A stretch of DNA of 64,000 bases from Domibacillus aminovorans (GCF_001643235.1 NZ_LQWY01000005.1:1-64000), one strand, 5' to 3'. Positions 20,055 through 29,360 are shown, counted from the stretch's first letter. The notes: a model not told the origin generated them from the sequence alone. Translations and numbers: made by a program.

Positions 20055-20290
20055 CAGTCCGATTTTCTCCTCGGCCATTGATCAGGTACGTAATCAACGC
20101 CGCCCGAATGAAACGGGTGACATTTACAAAGGCGGATGATGGTCATCAATCCGCCTTTTAATGTGCCGTGTTTTTGTATGGCTTCATATCCGTAATGAGA
20201 GCATGTCGGATAAAAGCGACACGTTGGCGGCTTAAGCGGTGAGATGCCTTTTTGATAAAAATGGATTAAACTGAGAAACAACTTTTTCAC
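20051..20290 (-). CDS. yidD: YidD membrane protein insertion efficiency factor
   Basis: YidD is a small membrane-associated protein that helps YidC-dependent insertion of membrane proteins. The 79 residues begin with an amphipathic helix ([15 protein letters not shown]) and contain the family core [15 protein letters not shown] and [13 protein letters not shown]. The start is GTG at 20290, which overlaps the stop of the upstream ytzI gene as GTGA; with no strong ribosome site of its own, coupled translation is likely. The B. subtilis orthologue is YtjA. Confidence 0.93.
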   Translation of the reverse strand: MKKLFLSLIHFYQKGISPLKPPTCRFYPTCSHYGYEAIQKHGTLKGGLMTIIRLCKCHPFHSGGVDYVPDQWPRRKSDC

Positions 20291-20433
20291 TTTGTCTCAC
20301 GCGTTTCTTCCTGCTTTTCGCTAGCAGGTGGATCGATCGTATGTTTATAATCATAGCCTTTATTAATTGTCAGAACCGATAAGACAAGTATAATGAGAAC
20401 GACAATGATGGAAATAATGATAATAGTTGTCAA
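20287..20433 (-). CDS. ytzI: YtzI-like small single-pass membrane protein
   Basis: This is a 48-residue frame on the minus strand, starting TTG at 20433 and ending TGA at 20287-20289. It has one strongly hydrophobic segment (residues 4-23, [20 protein letters not shown] in composition), then [13 protein letters not shown] and a charged tail QEETRETK. The pattern and neighbourhood fit B. subtilis YtzI. The Shine-Dalgarno is a run of eight G (20441-20448 read as C) seven bases before TTG. It overlaps yidD as GTGA. Its function is unknown; the link to yidD suggests a membrane role (inference). Confidence 0.7.
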   Translation of the reverse strand: MTTIIIISIIVVLIILVLSVLTINKGYDYKHTIDPPASEKQEETRETK

Positions 20434-20475
20434 AAAAATACCCCCCCCTTTACTTCTCTAGTTTATCACGATTAT

Positions 20476-20500
20476 GTTTACTTTTGAACAAAGAGGGAAG
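20476..20500 (+). promoter_or_regulatory. sigma-B-like promoter of dps
   Basis: GTTTAC, 13 bases, GGGAAG, close to the sigma-B pattern GTTTaa-N13-GGGTAT and about 45 bases before dps. B. subtilis dps is a known sigma-B gene. A TATAAT at 20505 lacks a well-placed -35. Confidence 0.5.
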
Positions 20501-20545
20501 TAATATAATGTCAAGATTAATTACATATTTGGAGGTATTTTTTTT

Positions 20546-20986
20546 ATGGCAAAGAAATTAACAAGCAGCGTAAACAAGCAAATTGCAAACTGGACTATTT
20601 TATACACGAAGCTTCACAATTATCACTGGTATGTAAAAGGGCATCAATTCTTTACACTGCATGCAAAGTTTGAAGAGCTTTACACTGAAGCAAGCCTTCA
20701 CATTGATGAACTGGCTGAACGCCTTCTTGCTCTTGACGGCAAGCCGATTGCGACACTCAGAGAATCACTTGATAAGGCAACGGTAAAAGAAGCGGAAGGA
20801 AAAGAGTCGGCGGAAGAAATGGTGAAATCGATTATCGATGACTTTTCAACCATGACAGCTGAATTGAAAGAAGCGATGGATCTTGCCGATGAAGTAGGCG
20901 ATGAAACAACAGGTGATATGCTTCTTGCTATTCATCAAAGCCTTGAGCAGCATATTTGGATGCTTAAATCATTTCTCGGAAAATAA
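20546..20986 (+). CDS. dps: Dps ferritin-like DNA-protecting protein
   Basis: Dps forms a dodecamer that stores iron and shields DNA during starvation and oxidative stress. The 146 residues include the inter-subunit ferroxidase ligands: [17 protein letters not shown] gives the histidines and [16 protein letters not shown] the Asp/Glu set, followed by the last two helices. ATG 20546 follows TTGGAGG. It is a single-gene unit with a sigma-B-like promoter and its own terminator. Confidence 0.95.
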   Translation: MAKKLTSSVNKQIANWTILYTKLHNYHWYVKGHQFFTLHAKFEELYTEASLHIDELAERLLALDGKPIATLRESLDKATVKEAEGKESAEEMVKSIIDDFSTMTAELKEAMDLADEVGDETTGDMLLAIHQSLEQHIWMLKSFLGK

Positions 20987-20987
20987 G

Positions 20988-21022
20988 ACAAAAATCGAGC
21001 CTGCTCAAGGCTCGATTTTTGT
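20988..21022 (+). terminator. terminator of dps
   Basis: Perfect 14-bp inverted repeat ACAAAAATCGAGCC / GGCTCGATTTTTGT; it may work in both directions. Confidence 0.95.
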
Positions 21023-21048
21023 TAGGTTTCTTCCTTCTTTTGTATGTA

Positions 21049-21291
21049 TTAATGAAACTGGCTGTTTTTTCGTACAGGTATTTGATCCTGATTAAACTTT
21101 TCTTTCAAGCCTTCGTGCAAATAAACACGGAACAGCCAGGCCAGTTCTTCTTGTGGCATATCTTGAATGACTTTCAAAATATCCGCTTCAGACATTTCAC
21201 CAAGTACCGTCAGCGTAATCATATCAAGATCATCTTCCGTCCCCTGCAGCCTCCCTCGGTACAATTCGAACAGCTCATCCACGAAATTCAT
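21049..21291 (-). CDS. small conserved Bacillaceae protein, DUF6154-like
   Basis: An 80-residue, mostly helical, acidic protein. The opening FVDELFELYRGRLQGTEDD and MSEADILKVIQDMPQEELAW resemble the small Bacillus family I know as DUF6154, with no known function. A strong AAGGAGGGACAGGG precedes ATG 21291. It is convergent with dps, whose terminator it probably shares. The family name is from memory and could be wrong; that the frame is coding is supported by the ribosome site. Confidence 0.6.
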   Translation of the reverse strand: MNFVDELFELYRGRLQGTEDDLDMITLTVLGEMSEADILKVIQDMPQEELAWLFRVYLHEGLKEKFNQDQIPVRKNSQFH

Positions 21292-21413
21292 CCCTGTCCC
21301 TCCTTAAATAGAATATATATATAGTTATACATGAAAACGCTATCATATTCCAACTTTTTTCAGTGGATGAAAAAAGTTTTAACGGGCATTCTACGGGAAA
21401 AGGAGGGATTCAT

Positions 21414-21722
21414 ATGGAAAAACAGCCCTATTATATACAGATGGCAAACGGTGAAATTCAGTCAAGATCGGATGTTTCACCATGGAACTTTCGTATTTTT
21501 GCAAATGAAAAAGAAATTCAAGATTTGCGTGAATTGTTTAACGAAATGAATGGAGCAGATTCTCGCACGTTCTGGCGGGCACATGTACCGTATATTCCGT
21601 ATCATATGGACAAAGACAATGATCAATACGATAACAGAATGATGGAGGTGTATGATAAATTGTACGAACTCGGTGACGAGGATGCTCGTACACATATAAA
21701 AAAGCTGCGTAATGAAGTATAA
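21414..21722 (+). CDS. conserved hypothetical protein
   Basis: A 102-residue soluble protein beginning MEKQPYYIQMANGEI. It has no signal peptide or membrane helix. It resembles short Bacillus proteins sometimes labelled hydrolase without evidence, so I assign no function. ATG 21414 is chosen over earlier in-frame codons because AAAAGGAGGG lies eight bases upstream. It is first in a run with ytkD, ytmA and ytmB. Confidence 0.7.
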   Translation: MEKQPYYIQMANGEIQSRSDVSPWNFRIFANEKEIQDLRELFNEMNGADSRTFWRAHVPYIPYHMDKDNDQYDNRMMEVYDKLYELGDEDARTHIKKLRNEV

Positions 21723-21756
21723 TAGAGTGATATGAAGCAGAGATGAGGGGTCATGG

Positions 21757-22230
21757 GTGCATACTTTTATAGACAAAAATGGATTTTCTGTAAATATGAC
21801 ATTTGAGCGCGGTGCTTTCAGGGAGTCACCGACGCATGTCTTTGTTATTTGTCGGTATATGGAGGGGTGGCTGTTAACGAAACATCGGAAGCGTGGTCTT
21901 GAATTTCCAGGTGGAAAAAAGGAACAAGATGAAACGTTGGAAGAGGCAGCGCGTCGGGAAATATGGGAAGAAACTGGTGCCCACGTTGCCGAATTGCACT
22001 TTATAGGTGAGTATTGTGTACATGTTCCAGAAAAACCGTTTCTAAAAGCGGTTTTTTTTGCACGTGTAACGGATATAGAAAAGAAAGAAGATTATTTGGA
22101 AACGGATGGTCCATACAATGAAACGGGCGATTTATTACACGTGCGTTTCCAAGAATCTTATTCATTTTTAATGAAAGACGATGTAATCGCCTGCTCGTTT
22201 CATGAGCTGGAAAGGAAAGGACTTTTATGA
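21757..22230 (+). CDS. ytkD: Nudix nucleoside triphosphatase YtkD
   Basis: YtkD hydrolyses nucleoside triphosphates, including 8-oxo-dGTP, keeping the pool clean. The 157 residues hold a full Nudix box near 48-70, from GGKKEQDETLEEAA to REIWEETG, matching GX5EX7REUXEEXGU. GTG 21757 is preceded by GATGAGGGG. Its stop overlaps the next start by four bases (ATGA). Confidence 0.88.
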   Translation: MHTFIDKNGFSVNMTFERGAFRESPTHVFVICRYMEGWLLTKHRKRGLEFPGGKKEQDETLEEAARREIWEETGAHVAELHFIGEYCVHVPEKPFLKAVFFARVTDIEKKEDYLETDGPYNETGDLLHVRFQESYSFLMKDDVIACSFHELERKGLL

Positions 22231-22994
22231 TAGAGCGTACGCCTTATCCATCGCCAAATCCACATGTACGTCTGTATACAGTCGTATATAAATCAGGTGG
22301 ACTACGCGTCAAAGGGTTTCTAGCGGAGCCTTTGGACGACGAACAGCATGATGGTCTCTTGTACTTGCGCGGTGGCATCAAAAGTGTTGGTATGGTGCGT
22401 CCGGCCCGAATTGCGGAGTTTGCAGCCGAAGGATTTATTGTCTTTGCACCATTTTACCGAGGCAACCGTGGTGGTGAAGGAAATGAAGATTTTGCCGGGG
22501 AGGATCGGGAAGATGCATTTTCTGGGTTTGACTTGTTACAAGACAATGAACGTGTAAGAAATGGACGTGTTCACGTATTCGGGTTTTCAAGAGGAGGTGT
22601 TATGGCGATATTAACGGCCATTTACAGGCCAGTTTCATCACTAGTGACATGGGGCGGCGTATCAGATATGATCCTCACCTATAAAGAACGAAGCGATATG
22701 CGTAGGATGATGAAACGTGTCATAGGCGGCAGTCCGAATAAAGTACCTGAGCAATATGATTGGCGTACGCCGTTAAACGAAGCAGCGATGATAACAGCTC
22801 CTGTGTTCATTATTCACGGGAGGCTTGATGACAACGTATCCGTAGAACATGCATATCGTCTTGAGAAAAAGTTGAATAAGGCAGATATATTATATTTTAA
22901 CGAGTATGATCATTACATACCACCTGCTGTAAATCGCAAAATTGTCGGGAAAATTGCAGTATGGATGAAAGAAAAAGGGAAGGGGAATGTATGA
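22227..22994 (+). CDS. ytmA: alpha/beta hydrolase, S9-like (YtmA)
   Basis: A 255-residue serine hydrolase of the prolyl-oligopeptidase-like group. The nucleophile elbow is GFSRGG (Ser about 123), the acid lies in HGRLDDNVS and the base in YDHYIPP. The family also has GGIKSVGMVRP for the oxyanion hole. It has no signal peptide, so it acts in the cytoplasm. The substrate is unknown. It overlaps ytkD and ytmB. Confidence 0.82.
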   Translation: MIERTPYPSPNPHVRLYTVVYKSGGLRVKGFLAEPLDDEQHDGLLYLRGGIKSVGMVRPARIAEFAAEGFIVFAPFYRGNRGGEGNEDFAGEDREDAFSGFDLLQDNERVRNGRVHVFGFSRGGVMAILTAIYRPVSSLVTWGGVSDMILTYKERSDMRRMMKRVIGGSPNKVPEQYDWRTPLNEAAMITAPVFIIHGRLDDNVSVEHAYRLEKKLNKADILYFNEYDHYIPPAVNRKIVGKIAVWMKEKGKGNV

Positions 22995-23236
22995 TGGGCA
23001 TGCCAATGGAATTAAACACAATGATTGTCACGAAAGGAAATGAAACGAGAGAAGAGGAAAACAGATTTGTATTAACAAAGAACGGCTACCGTCTGTATCC
23101 AATAGACATTCCGATTGCCGTATACAAGGTGAAAGACAGTGAGCAAAGCGGGATAGCAATTATTGAAAAAGTGGAGTGGCAAAATGATACGACAACCATT
23201 ACGTATACACTAGTATCATTGAAATCAACGAATTAA
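22994..23236 (+). CDS. ytmB: YtmB, DUF2584 family
   Basis: An 80-residue protein with the DUF2584 pattern: MGMPMELNTMIVTKGNETR at the start, GYRLYPIDIPI in the middle and ITYTLVSLKSTN at the end. Its function is unknown. Two adjacent ATGs (22991, 22994) are possible; 22994 gives better spacing from AGGGG and the usual MGMP start. It ends the plus-strand run. Confidence 0.85.
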   Translation: MGMPMELNTMIVTKGNETREEENRFVLTKNGYRLYPIDIPIAVYKVKDSEQSGIAIIEKVEWQNDTTTITYTLVSLKSTN

Positions 23237-23237
23237 T

Positions 23238-23272
23238 ATGAAAACCCTCCTGATGAACAGGAGGGTTTTCAT
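23238..23272. terminator. bidirectional terminator between ytmB and pckA
   Basis: Perfect inverted repeat ATGAAAACCCTCCTG / CAGGAGGGTTTTCAT, with T runs on both sides. Confidence 0.9.
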
Positions 23273-23274
23273 AT

Positions 23275-24858
23275 TTACATTTTAGGTCCGCCAAGTACTT
23301 CGATGTCAGAAGGAACACCGGTGAATTTTTTGAAATTAGCACGGAATTTAGCAGAAAGTTCTTGTGCTTTGACCATGAACGCTTCCTGATCAGCCCATGA
23401 TTTACGTGGAATTAATACATCATCAGGCACGCCTGGTACTTGAACTGGAATATTGAGACCGAATACTTTTGTTGTGTATGTTTCAACGTTATTTAGTTCT
23501 CCTTCAAGTGCTGCTTGAATCATCGCACGTGTGTATGAAAGCTTCATACGTTGTCCTGTCCCGTATTCGCCGGCTGTCCAGCCTGTGTTCACAAGGAATA
23601 CCTGCACGTTATGCTCGTCAATTTTTTTGCCAAGCATTTCTGCGTACACGGTTGCAGGAAGCGGAAGGAACGGTGAGCCAAAGCATGTTGAGAATGTAGC
23701 TTCCGGGCTTGTAATGCCGCGTTCTGTACCGGCAAGTTTTGATGTGTATCCACTCAAGAAATGGTACATAGCCTGCTCTTTTGATAACTTGCTGATTGGA
23801 GGCAAAACGCCGAATGCATCAGCTGTTAAAAAGATAATTGTATGTGGATGACCCGCGATGCTTGGATCAATAATATTCTCAATTGCTTGAATCGGGTAAG
23901 CCGCACGCGTATTTTCAGTTAACGAGTTATCAGTGTAATCTGGAATGCGTGTATCATGATCAAGGATAACGTTTTCGAGAACAGAGCCGAAACGGATCGC
24001 ATCGTAAATTTGCGGTTCTTTTTCACGTGTCAAGCCAATTGTTTTTGCATAGCAACCGCCTTCAATATTGAACACACCGTTTGCAGACCAGCCATGCTCA
24101 TCATCCCCAATCAAGCGTCGGTTCGGGTCAGCAGAAAGCGTCGTTTTGCCTGTGCCGGAAAGACCAAAGAACAGGGCAACATCACCTTCGTAGCCGACAT
24201 TTGCCGAGCAGTGCATGGACAATACGTTGTTTTCTGGCAAAAGGTAGTTCATCACGGAGAAGATCGATTTTTTCATTTCTCCAGCATATTCTGTTCCACC
24301 GATTAACACGACGCGCTGTTCAAATGAAATAATGATGAACGTTTCAGAATTAGTGCCATCCACAAGGGGATCGGCCTGGAACGTCGGAGCAGATAAAACC
24401 GTGAATCCCGCTTCATGCGTGCGGAGCTCTTCTTCTGTCGGACGGATGAACAATTGATGAGCAAACAGGTTGTGCCACGCGTATTCATTGATGACCTGAA
24501 TGGGCAGGCGATGTTTATGATCTGCACCGGCAAAGCCATTGAAAACGAACAGTTCATCTTTTTCTTTTAAATGGCGTAGGACTTTATCGTACAAGTTATT
24601 AAACTTTTCTTCAGAGATCGGTTGGTTCGAGCCCCAATCGATTTTATCCTTTACGGCCGCTTCTTTGACGGTAAATTTGTCTTTTGGAGAGCGTCCTGTA
24701 TATTTGCCTGTTTCGGCGCAAACCGCACCGGATGCGGTTAAAATACCTTCAGCGCGTTTGAGTACCTTTTCTACGAGTACAGGTACAGAAGGCTGTTGTA
24801 ATACATTTGAGCCTTTCAGCAGCTCGACGATTTCGCTGGAAACAGTTAGAGAGTTCAT
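23275..24858 (-). CDS. pckA: phosphoenolpyruvate carboxykinase (ATP)
   Basis: PckA converts oxaloacetate and ATP into phosphoenolpyruvate, the entry to gluconeogenesis. The 527 residues contain the kinase-1a P-loop [13 protein letters not shown], the metal site IGDDEHGW, the oxaloacetate arginine region TGRSPKDKF and [22 protein letters not shown] precedes ATG 24858. It is divergent from metK, and a CcpN-like operator overlaps its -10. Confidence 0.97.
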   Translation of the reverse strand: MNSLTVSSEIVELLKGSNVLQQPSVPVLVEKVLKRAEGILTASGAVCAETGKYTGRSPKDKFTVKEAAVKDKIDWGSNQPISEEKFNNLYDKVLRHLKEKDELFVFNGFAGADHKHRLPIQVINEYAWHNLFAHQLFIRPTEEELRTHEAGFTVLSAPTFQADPLVDGTNSETFIIISFEQRVVLIGGTEYAGEMKKSIFSVMNYLLPENNVLSMHCSANVGYEGDVALFFGLSGTGKTTLSADPNRRLIGDDEHGWSANGVFNIEGGCYAKTIGLTREKEPQIYDAIRFGSVLENVILDHDTRIPDYTDNSLTENTRAAYPIQAIENIIDPSIAGHPHTIIFLTADAFGVLPPISKLSKEQAMYHFLSGYTSKLAGTERGITSPEATFSTCFGSPFLPLPATVYAEMLGKKIDEHNVQVFLVNTGWTAGEYGTGQRMKLSYTRAMIQAALEGELNNVETYTTKVFGLNIPVQVPGVPDDVLIPRKSWADQEAFMVKAQELSAKFRANFKKFTGVPSDIEVLGGPKM

Positions 24859-24914
24859 ATTTGTACGACCATCCTTTTTGAAATTTTTATATGTGTTGTG
24901 GTTAAGATGAAATT

Positions 24915-24925
24915 AGTATAACACA
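24915..24925 (-). promoter_or_regulatory. CcpN-like operator overlapping the pckA -10
   Basis: On the minus strand TGTGTTATACT fits the CcpN motif TRTGHYATAYW (as I recall it) at all 11 positions, and its TATACT serves as the pckA -10. CcpN represses pckA and gapB under glycolytic conditions in B. subtilis. No good -35 is seen. ccpN itself is not in the window. Confidence 0.55.
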
Positions 24926-25140
24926 TTAATATCAATAATCTATACTATTTAAAGATATTTTTATATTTTAATGATTTTTTTGATTTTTGGGGTTTGATCA
25001 GTGTACTATATTAATAAGAAAGAGTGATATTGGATCATATAAAGTTTCTCTTCCGTCCGATTCAATGGGAATTTACTGACCGTTCATCTGCGACAAATGA
25101 TGCTGCACATGTAACTTATCTTTTTTCTAAGAAAAATCGG

Positions 25141-25169
25141 TTGACATGATGAATGATCTTTCGTAACAT
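25141..25169 (+). promoter_or_regulatory. sigma-A promoter of metK
   Basis: TTGACA, 17 bases, TAACAT, ending about 20 bases before the S-box aptamer. The stretch 24926-25140 between this and pckA is AT-rich and shows nothing else clear. Confidence 0.65.
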
Positions 25170-25186
25170 TGACACTTGAACGGATA

Positions 25187-25352
25187 CTCTTATCCTGAGC
25201 CGGTGGAGGGACAGGCCCTGTGAAACCCAGCAACCTGCCGTATAAAACGCGGAAAAGGTGCTAAACCTGAGCAAGGATCAACCTTGGACGATAAGAGTGA
25301 AAGGCCCGAGTAAAAACAACCTTTCCTCTCTCTATGCCGGGAGAGTTTTTTT
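25187..25352 (+). ncRNA. SAM-I riboswitch (S-box) leader of metK
   Basis: P1 is ACTCTTATC (25187) paired with GATAAGAGT (25290). Inside are the conserved GAGGGACAGGCCC, GAAACCCAGCAACC, AAGGTGC and GAGCAAGG blocks of the four-way SAM-I aptamer. A terminator follows: CTCTCT / GGAGAG then T7 (about 25326-25351). High SAM favours the terminator and shuts off metK. Confidence 0.95.
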
Positions 25353-25417
25353 ATTTTCCGGATCATCGGGGGAATATGAGTACCGTACCCATACTGATTT
25401 AAAGGAGGAATTTTTTC

Positions 25418-26614
25418 ATGACAAAACAGCGTCGCCTGTTTACATCAGAATCTGTAACGGAAGGACATCCAGATAAAATCTGTGACCAAATTTCCGATGC
25501 GATACTTGATGCGATTCTTGACAAAGACCCGAATGCCCGTGTAGCAGCGGAAACATCTGTCACAACGGGGCTCGTACTCGTTGCCGGGGAAATTACCACT
25601 TCATCTTATGTGGATATTCCAAAAATCGTTCGTGAAACGATAAAAGAAATTGGGTATGTACGTGCAAAATATGGATTTGACTACGAAACAGCTGGTGTAT
25701 TGACATCGATTGATGAACAGTCACCCGATATTGCAGCCGGTGTAAACGTGGCACTCGAAGCACGTGAAGGCCAGATGACGGATAAAGAAATCGACGAAAT
25801 CGGTGCCGGTGACCAAGGCTTAATGTTCGGTTACGCATGCAATGAAACAGCGGAATTAATGCCGCTGCCCATTTCACTCGCACATAAACTTGCACGTCGT
25901 CTGACACAGGTACGTAAAGATGAAGTGCTTGAATACCTTCGTCCGGATGGCAAAACGCAAGTAACGGTTGAATACGATGAACATGGCCAGCCGGTTCGTG
26001 TGGATACAATCGTTATTTCAACTCAACATCATCCGGAAATTACACTTGAGCAAATTCAAAAAGAAGTTCGCGAACATGTCATTAATGAAGTCGTACCGGC
26101 TGAATTGATCGATAGTGAAACGAAATTTTTCATTAACCCGACAGGCCGCTTTGTGATCGGCGGACCACAGGGAGATGCAGGTTTAACAGGCCGCAAAATC
26201 ATCGTTGATACGTATGGCGGATATGCTCGTCATGGCGGTGGGGCATTCTCTGGCAAAGATCCGACGAAAGTAGACCGTTCTGCGGCCTACGCAGCTCGTT
26301 ACGTGGCAAAAAATATCGTGGCTGGGGGTCTTGCGGATAAATGTGAAGTTCAGCTTGCATACGCAATCGGTGTAGCACAGCCGGTATCGATTGCTGTTGA
26401 CACATTTGAAACAGGTACAGTGTCAGAAGAAGTTCTTGTTGACTTAATTCGCAAAAACTTCGACCTTCGTCCAGCAGGAATTATTAACATGCTTGATCTG
26501 CGCCGTCCTATTTATCGTCAAACAGCGGCATACGGCCACTTTGGGCGTACGGACGTGGATCTTCCATGGGAACGTACGGACAAAGCTGAGCTTTTGAAAT
26601 CAGAAGCAAAATAA
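25418..26614 (+). CDS. metK: S-adenosylmethionine synthase
   Basis: MetK makes SAM from methionine and ATP. The 398 residues show [20 protein letters not shown] at the N-terminus, [12 protein letters not shown], and the P-loop-like [27 protein letters not shown] precedes the ATG. The gene is alone behind an S-box, so its product shuts off its own synthesis. Confidence 0.97.
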   Translation: MTKQRRLFTSESVTEGHPDKICDQISDAILDAILDKDPNARVAAETSVTTGLVLVAGEITTSSYVDIPKIVRETIKEIGYVRAKYGFDYETAGVLTSIDEQSPDIAAGVNVALEAREGQMTDKEIDEIGAGDQGLMFGYACNETAELMPLPISLAHKLARRLTQVRKDEVLEYLRPDGKTQVTVEYDEHGQPVRVDTIVISTQHHPEITLEQIQKEVREHVINEVVPAELIDSETKFFINPTGRFVIGGPQGDAGLTGRKIIVDTYGGYARHGGGAFSGKDPTKVDRSAAYAARYVAKNIVAGGLADKCEVQLAYAIGVAQPVSIAVDTFETGTVSEEVLVDLIRKNFDLRPAGIINMLDLRRPIYRQTAAYGHFGRTDVDLPWERTDKAELLKSEAK

Positions 26615-26659
26615 TAAAAAGCTGCCTGAAAGTTATTTGACTTTCAGGCAGTCTTTTTT
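26615..26659 (+). terminator. terminator of metK
   Basis: GCTGCCTGAAAGT / ACTTTCAGGCAGTC then TTTTTT. Confidence 0.95.
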
Positions 26660-26769
26660 GTATGATGGTATGCTTTTATGACAGCTGGTGGGATCCACCA
26701 ATAAATGATCGGATCACAGGTTAAAAACGCAATGTTCATTTCCATACTTTTGTTAGCATATCTTGTACA

Positions 26770-27282
26770 TCATTTTTGAATAGATTTATAATATTGTCCT
26801 TTTTCCGCATACTCTCGGACGATTCGTTCCATATCTTTCCGGTCCTCTTCAGTAACATCGCGAATGACTTTAGCGGGACGCCCGAATGCCATTGTGTTCG
26901 GTGGGATGATTTTGCCAGGCGGAACGAGGCTGCCGGCACCAATGAACGCACCTTCACCAATTTCAGCATTATCTAAAATAATGGACCCCATGCCGATGAG
27001 TGCACCTTTTCTAATTTTACAGCTATGTAAAAGAACTTGGTGGCCGATCGTCACATGATCTTCTAATATGAGCGGGTTGTTCGGACTTTGATGCAGGACG
27101 GAATTGTCTTGAACGTTGACTCGATTTCCAATAACAGTTGGAGCGACGTCGCCGCGAATCACGGTATTGTACCAAATGGTAGATTCCTCTCCGATGCTCA
27201 CATCACCGGTAATTGTGACATGATCTGCAATAAAAGCAGACTCTGCAATCTCTGGTTCTTTGTCTTTATAAGGATAAATCAT
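26770..27282 (-). CDS. ytoA: gamma-carbonic-anhydrase-like hexapeptide protein YtoA
   Basis: A 170-residue trimeric left-handed beta-helix protein. Hexapeptide repeats run from about residue 10 to 130 and a C-terminal helix follows. The three zinc-site histidines of the gamma class are visible in LHQSP, TIGHQV and LLHSC. Activity as a carbonic anhydrase is not proven for this group. AAAGGGG precedes ATG 27282. It is divergent from ytpA. Confidence 0.9.
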   Translation of the reverse strand: MIYPYKDKEPEIAESAFIADHVTITGDVSIGEESTIWYNTVIRGDVAPTVIGNRVNVQDNSVLHQSPNNPLILEDHVTIGHQVLLHSCKIRKGALIGMGSIILDNAEIGEGAFIGAGSLVPPGKIIPPNTMAFGRPAKVIRDVTEEDRKDMERIVREYAEKGQYYKSIQK

Positions 27283-27388
27283 CTATGAAACCCCTTTCTT
27301 TTTTTATATGTACCGTTTTATTTTATCGAAAGCCAAAAGATTTGTATAATAGAAAAAACGATTGCCGTTTGTGAAGGAGAGAGCAACT

Positions 27389-28198
27389 ATGTGGAAATGG
27401 GAGTGTGAAGGGCGACCAAAAGGTGTGATCGTCATCGTGCACGGTGCACTTGAACATCACGGACGTTACGGCTGGCTTATTGAAATGTGGCGGCAGAATG
27501 GGTTTAATGTCGTTATGGGCGACCTGCCAGGACAAGGAATGACATCACGTGCCAAGCGTGGTCATATTTCGTCCTTTACTGAATATACAAATGAAATTTC
27601 TGACTGGGTCAATGCAGCCTATCAGTTTGATGTGCCGGTTTTTTTACTCGGTCACAGCATGGGCGGACTGATTGTTACTCGTTATTTGCAGGAACAGAAG
27701 CCTGAACTTGCGGGTGTCATTTTATCATCACCACTATTTAAAATGAAACACGTGCCGCCAAAGCATTTAAACATGATGTCACACGGGCTTAATACTATGA
27801 CGCCATCGCTAAAATTTGACTCGGGCATTACCGTCGATATGTCGACGCGGAATGAAGAGGTGCGGGCGTTCGACATGGAAGATACAATGTTTGTCCGAAA
27901 AGTGTCGGTCCGCTGGTATCGTGAAGTCATCCAGGCGATTAAAATGGTTGCTGCGGGGCCCGGTGAAATACCCGATATTCCTCATCTTATTATGCAGGCC
28001 GGCGATGATAAAATAGTTGACAGCAGTGCTGTCCGCTTATTCACGAAAAAAATCGACGTATCCGAGCTGCAGTATAAAGAATGGCCTAAATTGTATCATG
28101 AAATTTTTAATGAACCAGAGCGGGATGATGTATTTCGCTATACGATTGATTTTGTTCATAACCGATTGCGCGCACTCGGTTTTATTATTGAAAAGTGA
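27389..28198 (+). CDS. ytpA: phospholipase / monoacylglycerol lipase-like hydrolase YtpA
   Basis: The B. subtilis homologue is a lysophospholipase needed to make the antibiotic bacilysocin. The 269 residues show HGALEHHGRYGWLIEMW, the nucleophile elbow GHSMGG (Ser about 91), the acid in MQAGDDKIVD and the late histidine in LYHEIFNE. ATG 27389 follows GAAGGAGAG; the earlier frame start has no ribosome site. The next gene, ytpB, begins nine bases after it. Confidence 0.92.
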   Translation: MWKWECEGRPKGVIVIVHGALEHHGRYGWLIEMWRQNGFNVVMGDLPGQGMTSRAKRGHISSFTEYTNEISDWVNAAYQFDVPVFLLGHSMGGLIVTRYLQEQKPELAGVILSSPLFKMKHVPPKHLNMMSHGLNTMTPSLKFDSGITVDMSTRNEEVRAFDMEDTMFVRKVSVRWYREVIQAIKMVAAGPGEIPDIPHLIMQAGDDKIVDSSAVRLFTKKIDVSELQYKEWPKLYHEIFNEPERDDVFRYTIDFVHNRLRALGFIIEK

Positions 28199-28207
28199 GG
28201 TAACTTA

Positions 28208-29281
28208 ATGAATGTCCCTAAAAATTCGCTATTATTAATGCGAAAAGCATATAAAAGCATTTATCCAGCAGTAAAGACGGAATGGAGTAAATGGAAAGTG
28301 ATGGCGGAACGTATTCCGGATCCGGAGCTTCGTCAACAAGCGCTGGATGTATATGAAAAAAAATATTTTCATTGTGAAGCCGGTGGTATTATTTCCATGC
28401 TTGCAGGTGAGAAATCAGTAGATGCCATTGCATTTATTGTTCCGTATCAGCTCATTTGTGATTATCTTGATAATTTGTGCGATCAAACGAGGTCGTTTAA
28501 TCCGGATGATTTTGCGGCGCTGCATGAAGCGCTGCACGACTGTTTCTTTCCCGGCGAGGCAAAAAGTGATTATTACCGCTTCCGCGAGACGAAAGACGAT
28601 GGCGGCTACTTAAACGCGCTCGTTGATGGATGCCGGCGTATTGTTGCGAATACCCCATCATTTTCGGCCGCAAAGCCGCATGTGCTGGATTTAAGCCAGT
28701 ATTACAGTGAATTGCAAATTCATAAGCATGTGCGAGAAGAAGAGCGGGAAGAGCGGCTGATCCACTGGTTTGAAAGCTATAAAGCAGATTTGCCAGATAT
28801 GACATGGTATGAATTTTCTGCTTGCACCGGTTCAACGGTTGGTGTGTACTGCTTAATGTCGTGTGCAATGGGACCAGCTTTTACGCCGACATACGCTAAA
28901 ATGGTGCGTGACTGCTACTTTCCATACGGTCAGGGCATCCATATTTTACTTGATTACTTTATCGATCAAGAAGAGGATCAAGAAGACGGCGAGCTGAATT
29001 TTTGTACTTATTATGAAAATGAATCGGTGATGATGGATCGCTTCTTACACTTTTTACAGCAAGCCAAAAAAGGAACAGAATCGCTTCCTCACGCAAAGTT
29101 TCATTCATTTTTAATTGAAGGTATCGTGGCGGTTTATTTGTCCGAAGAAAAAGCAACTGAGAAGAAAAGTGTACAAAACCAGTGCCGAAAGCTCGTTCAT
29201 ACAGCGGGATTTTCGAGTGTTTTCTTTTACTGGAATGGACGAACGTATAAAACAATCCGGAAAATGTACAAAGCTGAGTAA
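28208..29281 (+). CDS. ytpB: tetraprenyl-beta-curcumene synthase YtpB
   Basis: YtpB is the large-terpene synthase that cyclises tetraprenyl diphosphate to tetraprenyl-beta-curcumene, a precursor of C35 sesquarterpenes that help spores and stress survival. The 357-residue protein is all-helical with the aspartate-rich CDYLDNLCD near residue 82 and a second acidic patch DYFIDQEEDQEDGE near 246. GAGGT precedes the ATG. It is co-transcribed with ytpA. Confidence 0.9.
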   Translation: MNVPKNSLLLMRKAYKSIYPAVKTEWSKWKVMAERIPDPELRQQALDVYEKKYFHCEAGGIISMLAGEKSVDAIAFIVPYQLICDYLDNLCDQTRSFNPDDFAALHEALHDCFFPGEAKSDYYRFRETKDDGGYLNALVDGCRRIVANTPSFSAAKPHVLDLSQYYSELQIHKHVREEEREERLIHWFESYKADLPDMTWYEFSACTGSTVGVYCLMSCAMGPAFTPTYAKMVRDCYFPYGQGIHILLDYFIDQEEDQEDGELNFCTYYENESVMMDRFLHFLQQAKKGTESLPHAKFHSFLIEGIVAVYLSEEKATEKKSVQNQCRKLVHTAGFSSVFFYWNGRTYKTIRKMYKAE

Positions 29282-29300
29282 TAGATTTTTTTCGTGTTCT

Positions 29301-29320
29301 GAAATAAAGTGAGACTTCAT
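29301..29320 (+). repeat. possible head fragment of the dispersed repeat
   Basis: AAAGTGAGACTTCATTAAA matches the start of the repeat at 46328 (AAAGTGAAACTTCATTCAA) at 17 of 19 positions and likewise lies directly after a plus-strand gene. The rest of the repeat is missing; a terminator follows. Confidence 0.35.
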
Positions 29321-29326
29321 TAAAAA

Positions 29327-29360
29327 CAAGCTCGTAGACTTCATCGTCTCCGGGCTTTTC
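29327..29360 (+). terminator. terminator of ytpA-ytpB
   Basis: GCTCGTAGAC / GTCTCCGGGC (one mismatch, one G-T) around TTCATC, then TTTT. Confidence 0.7.

Noticed and set aside
22961-22993. Longer upstream start for ytmB.
   Set aside because: It overlaps ytmA in another frame and the ribosome site AGGGG lies after it.
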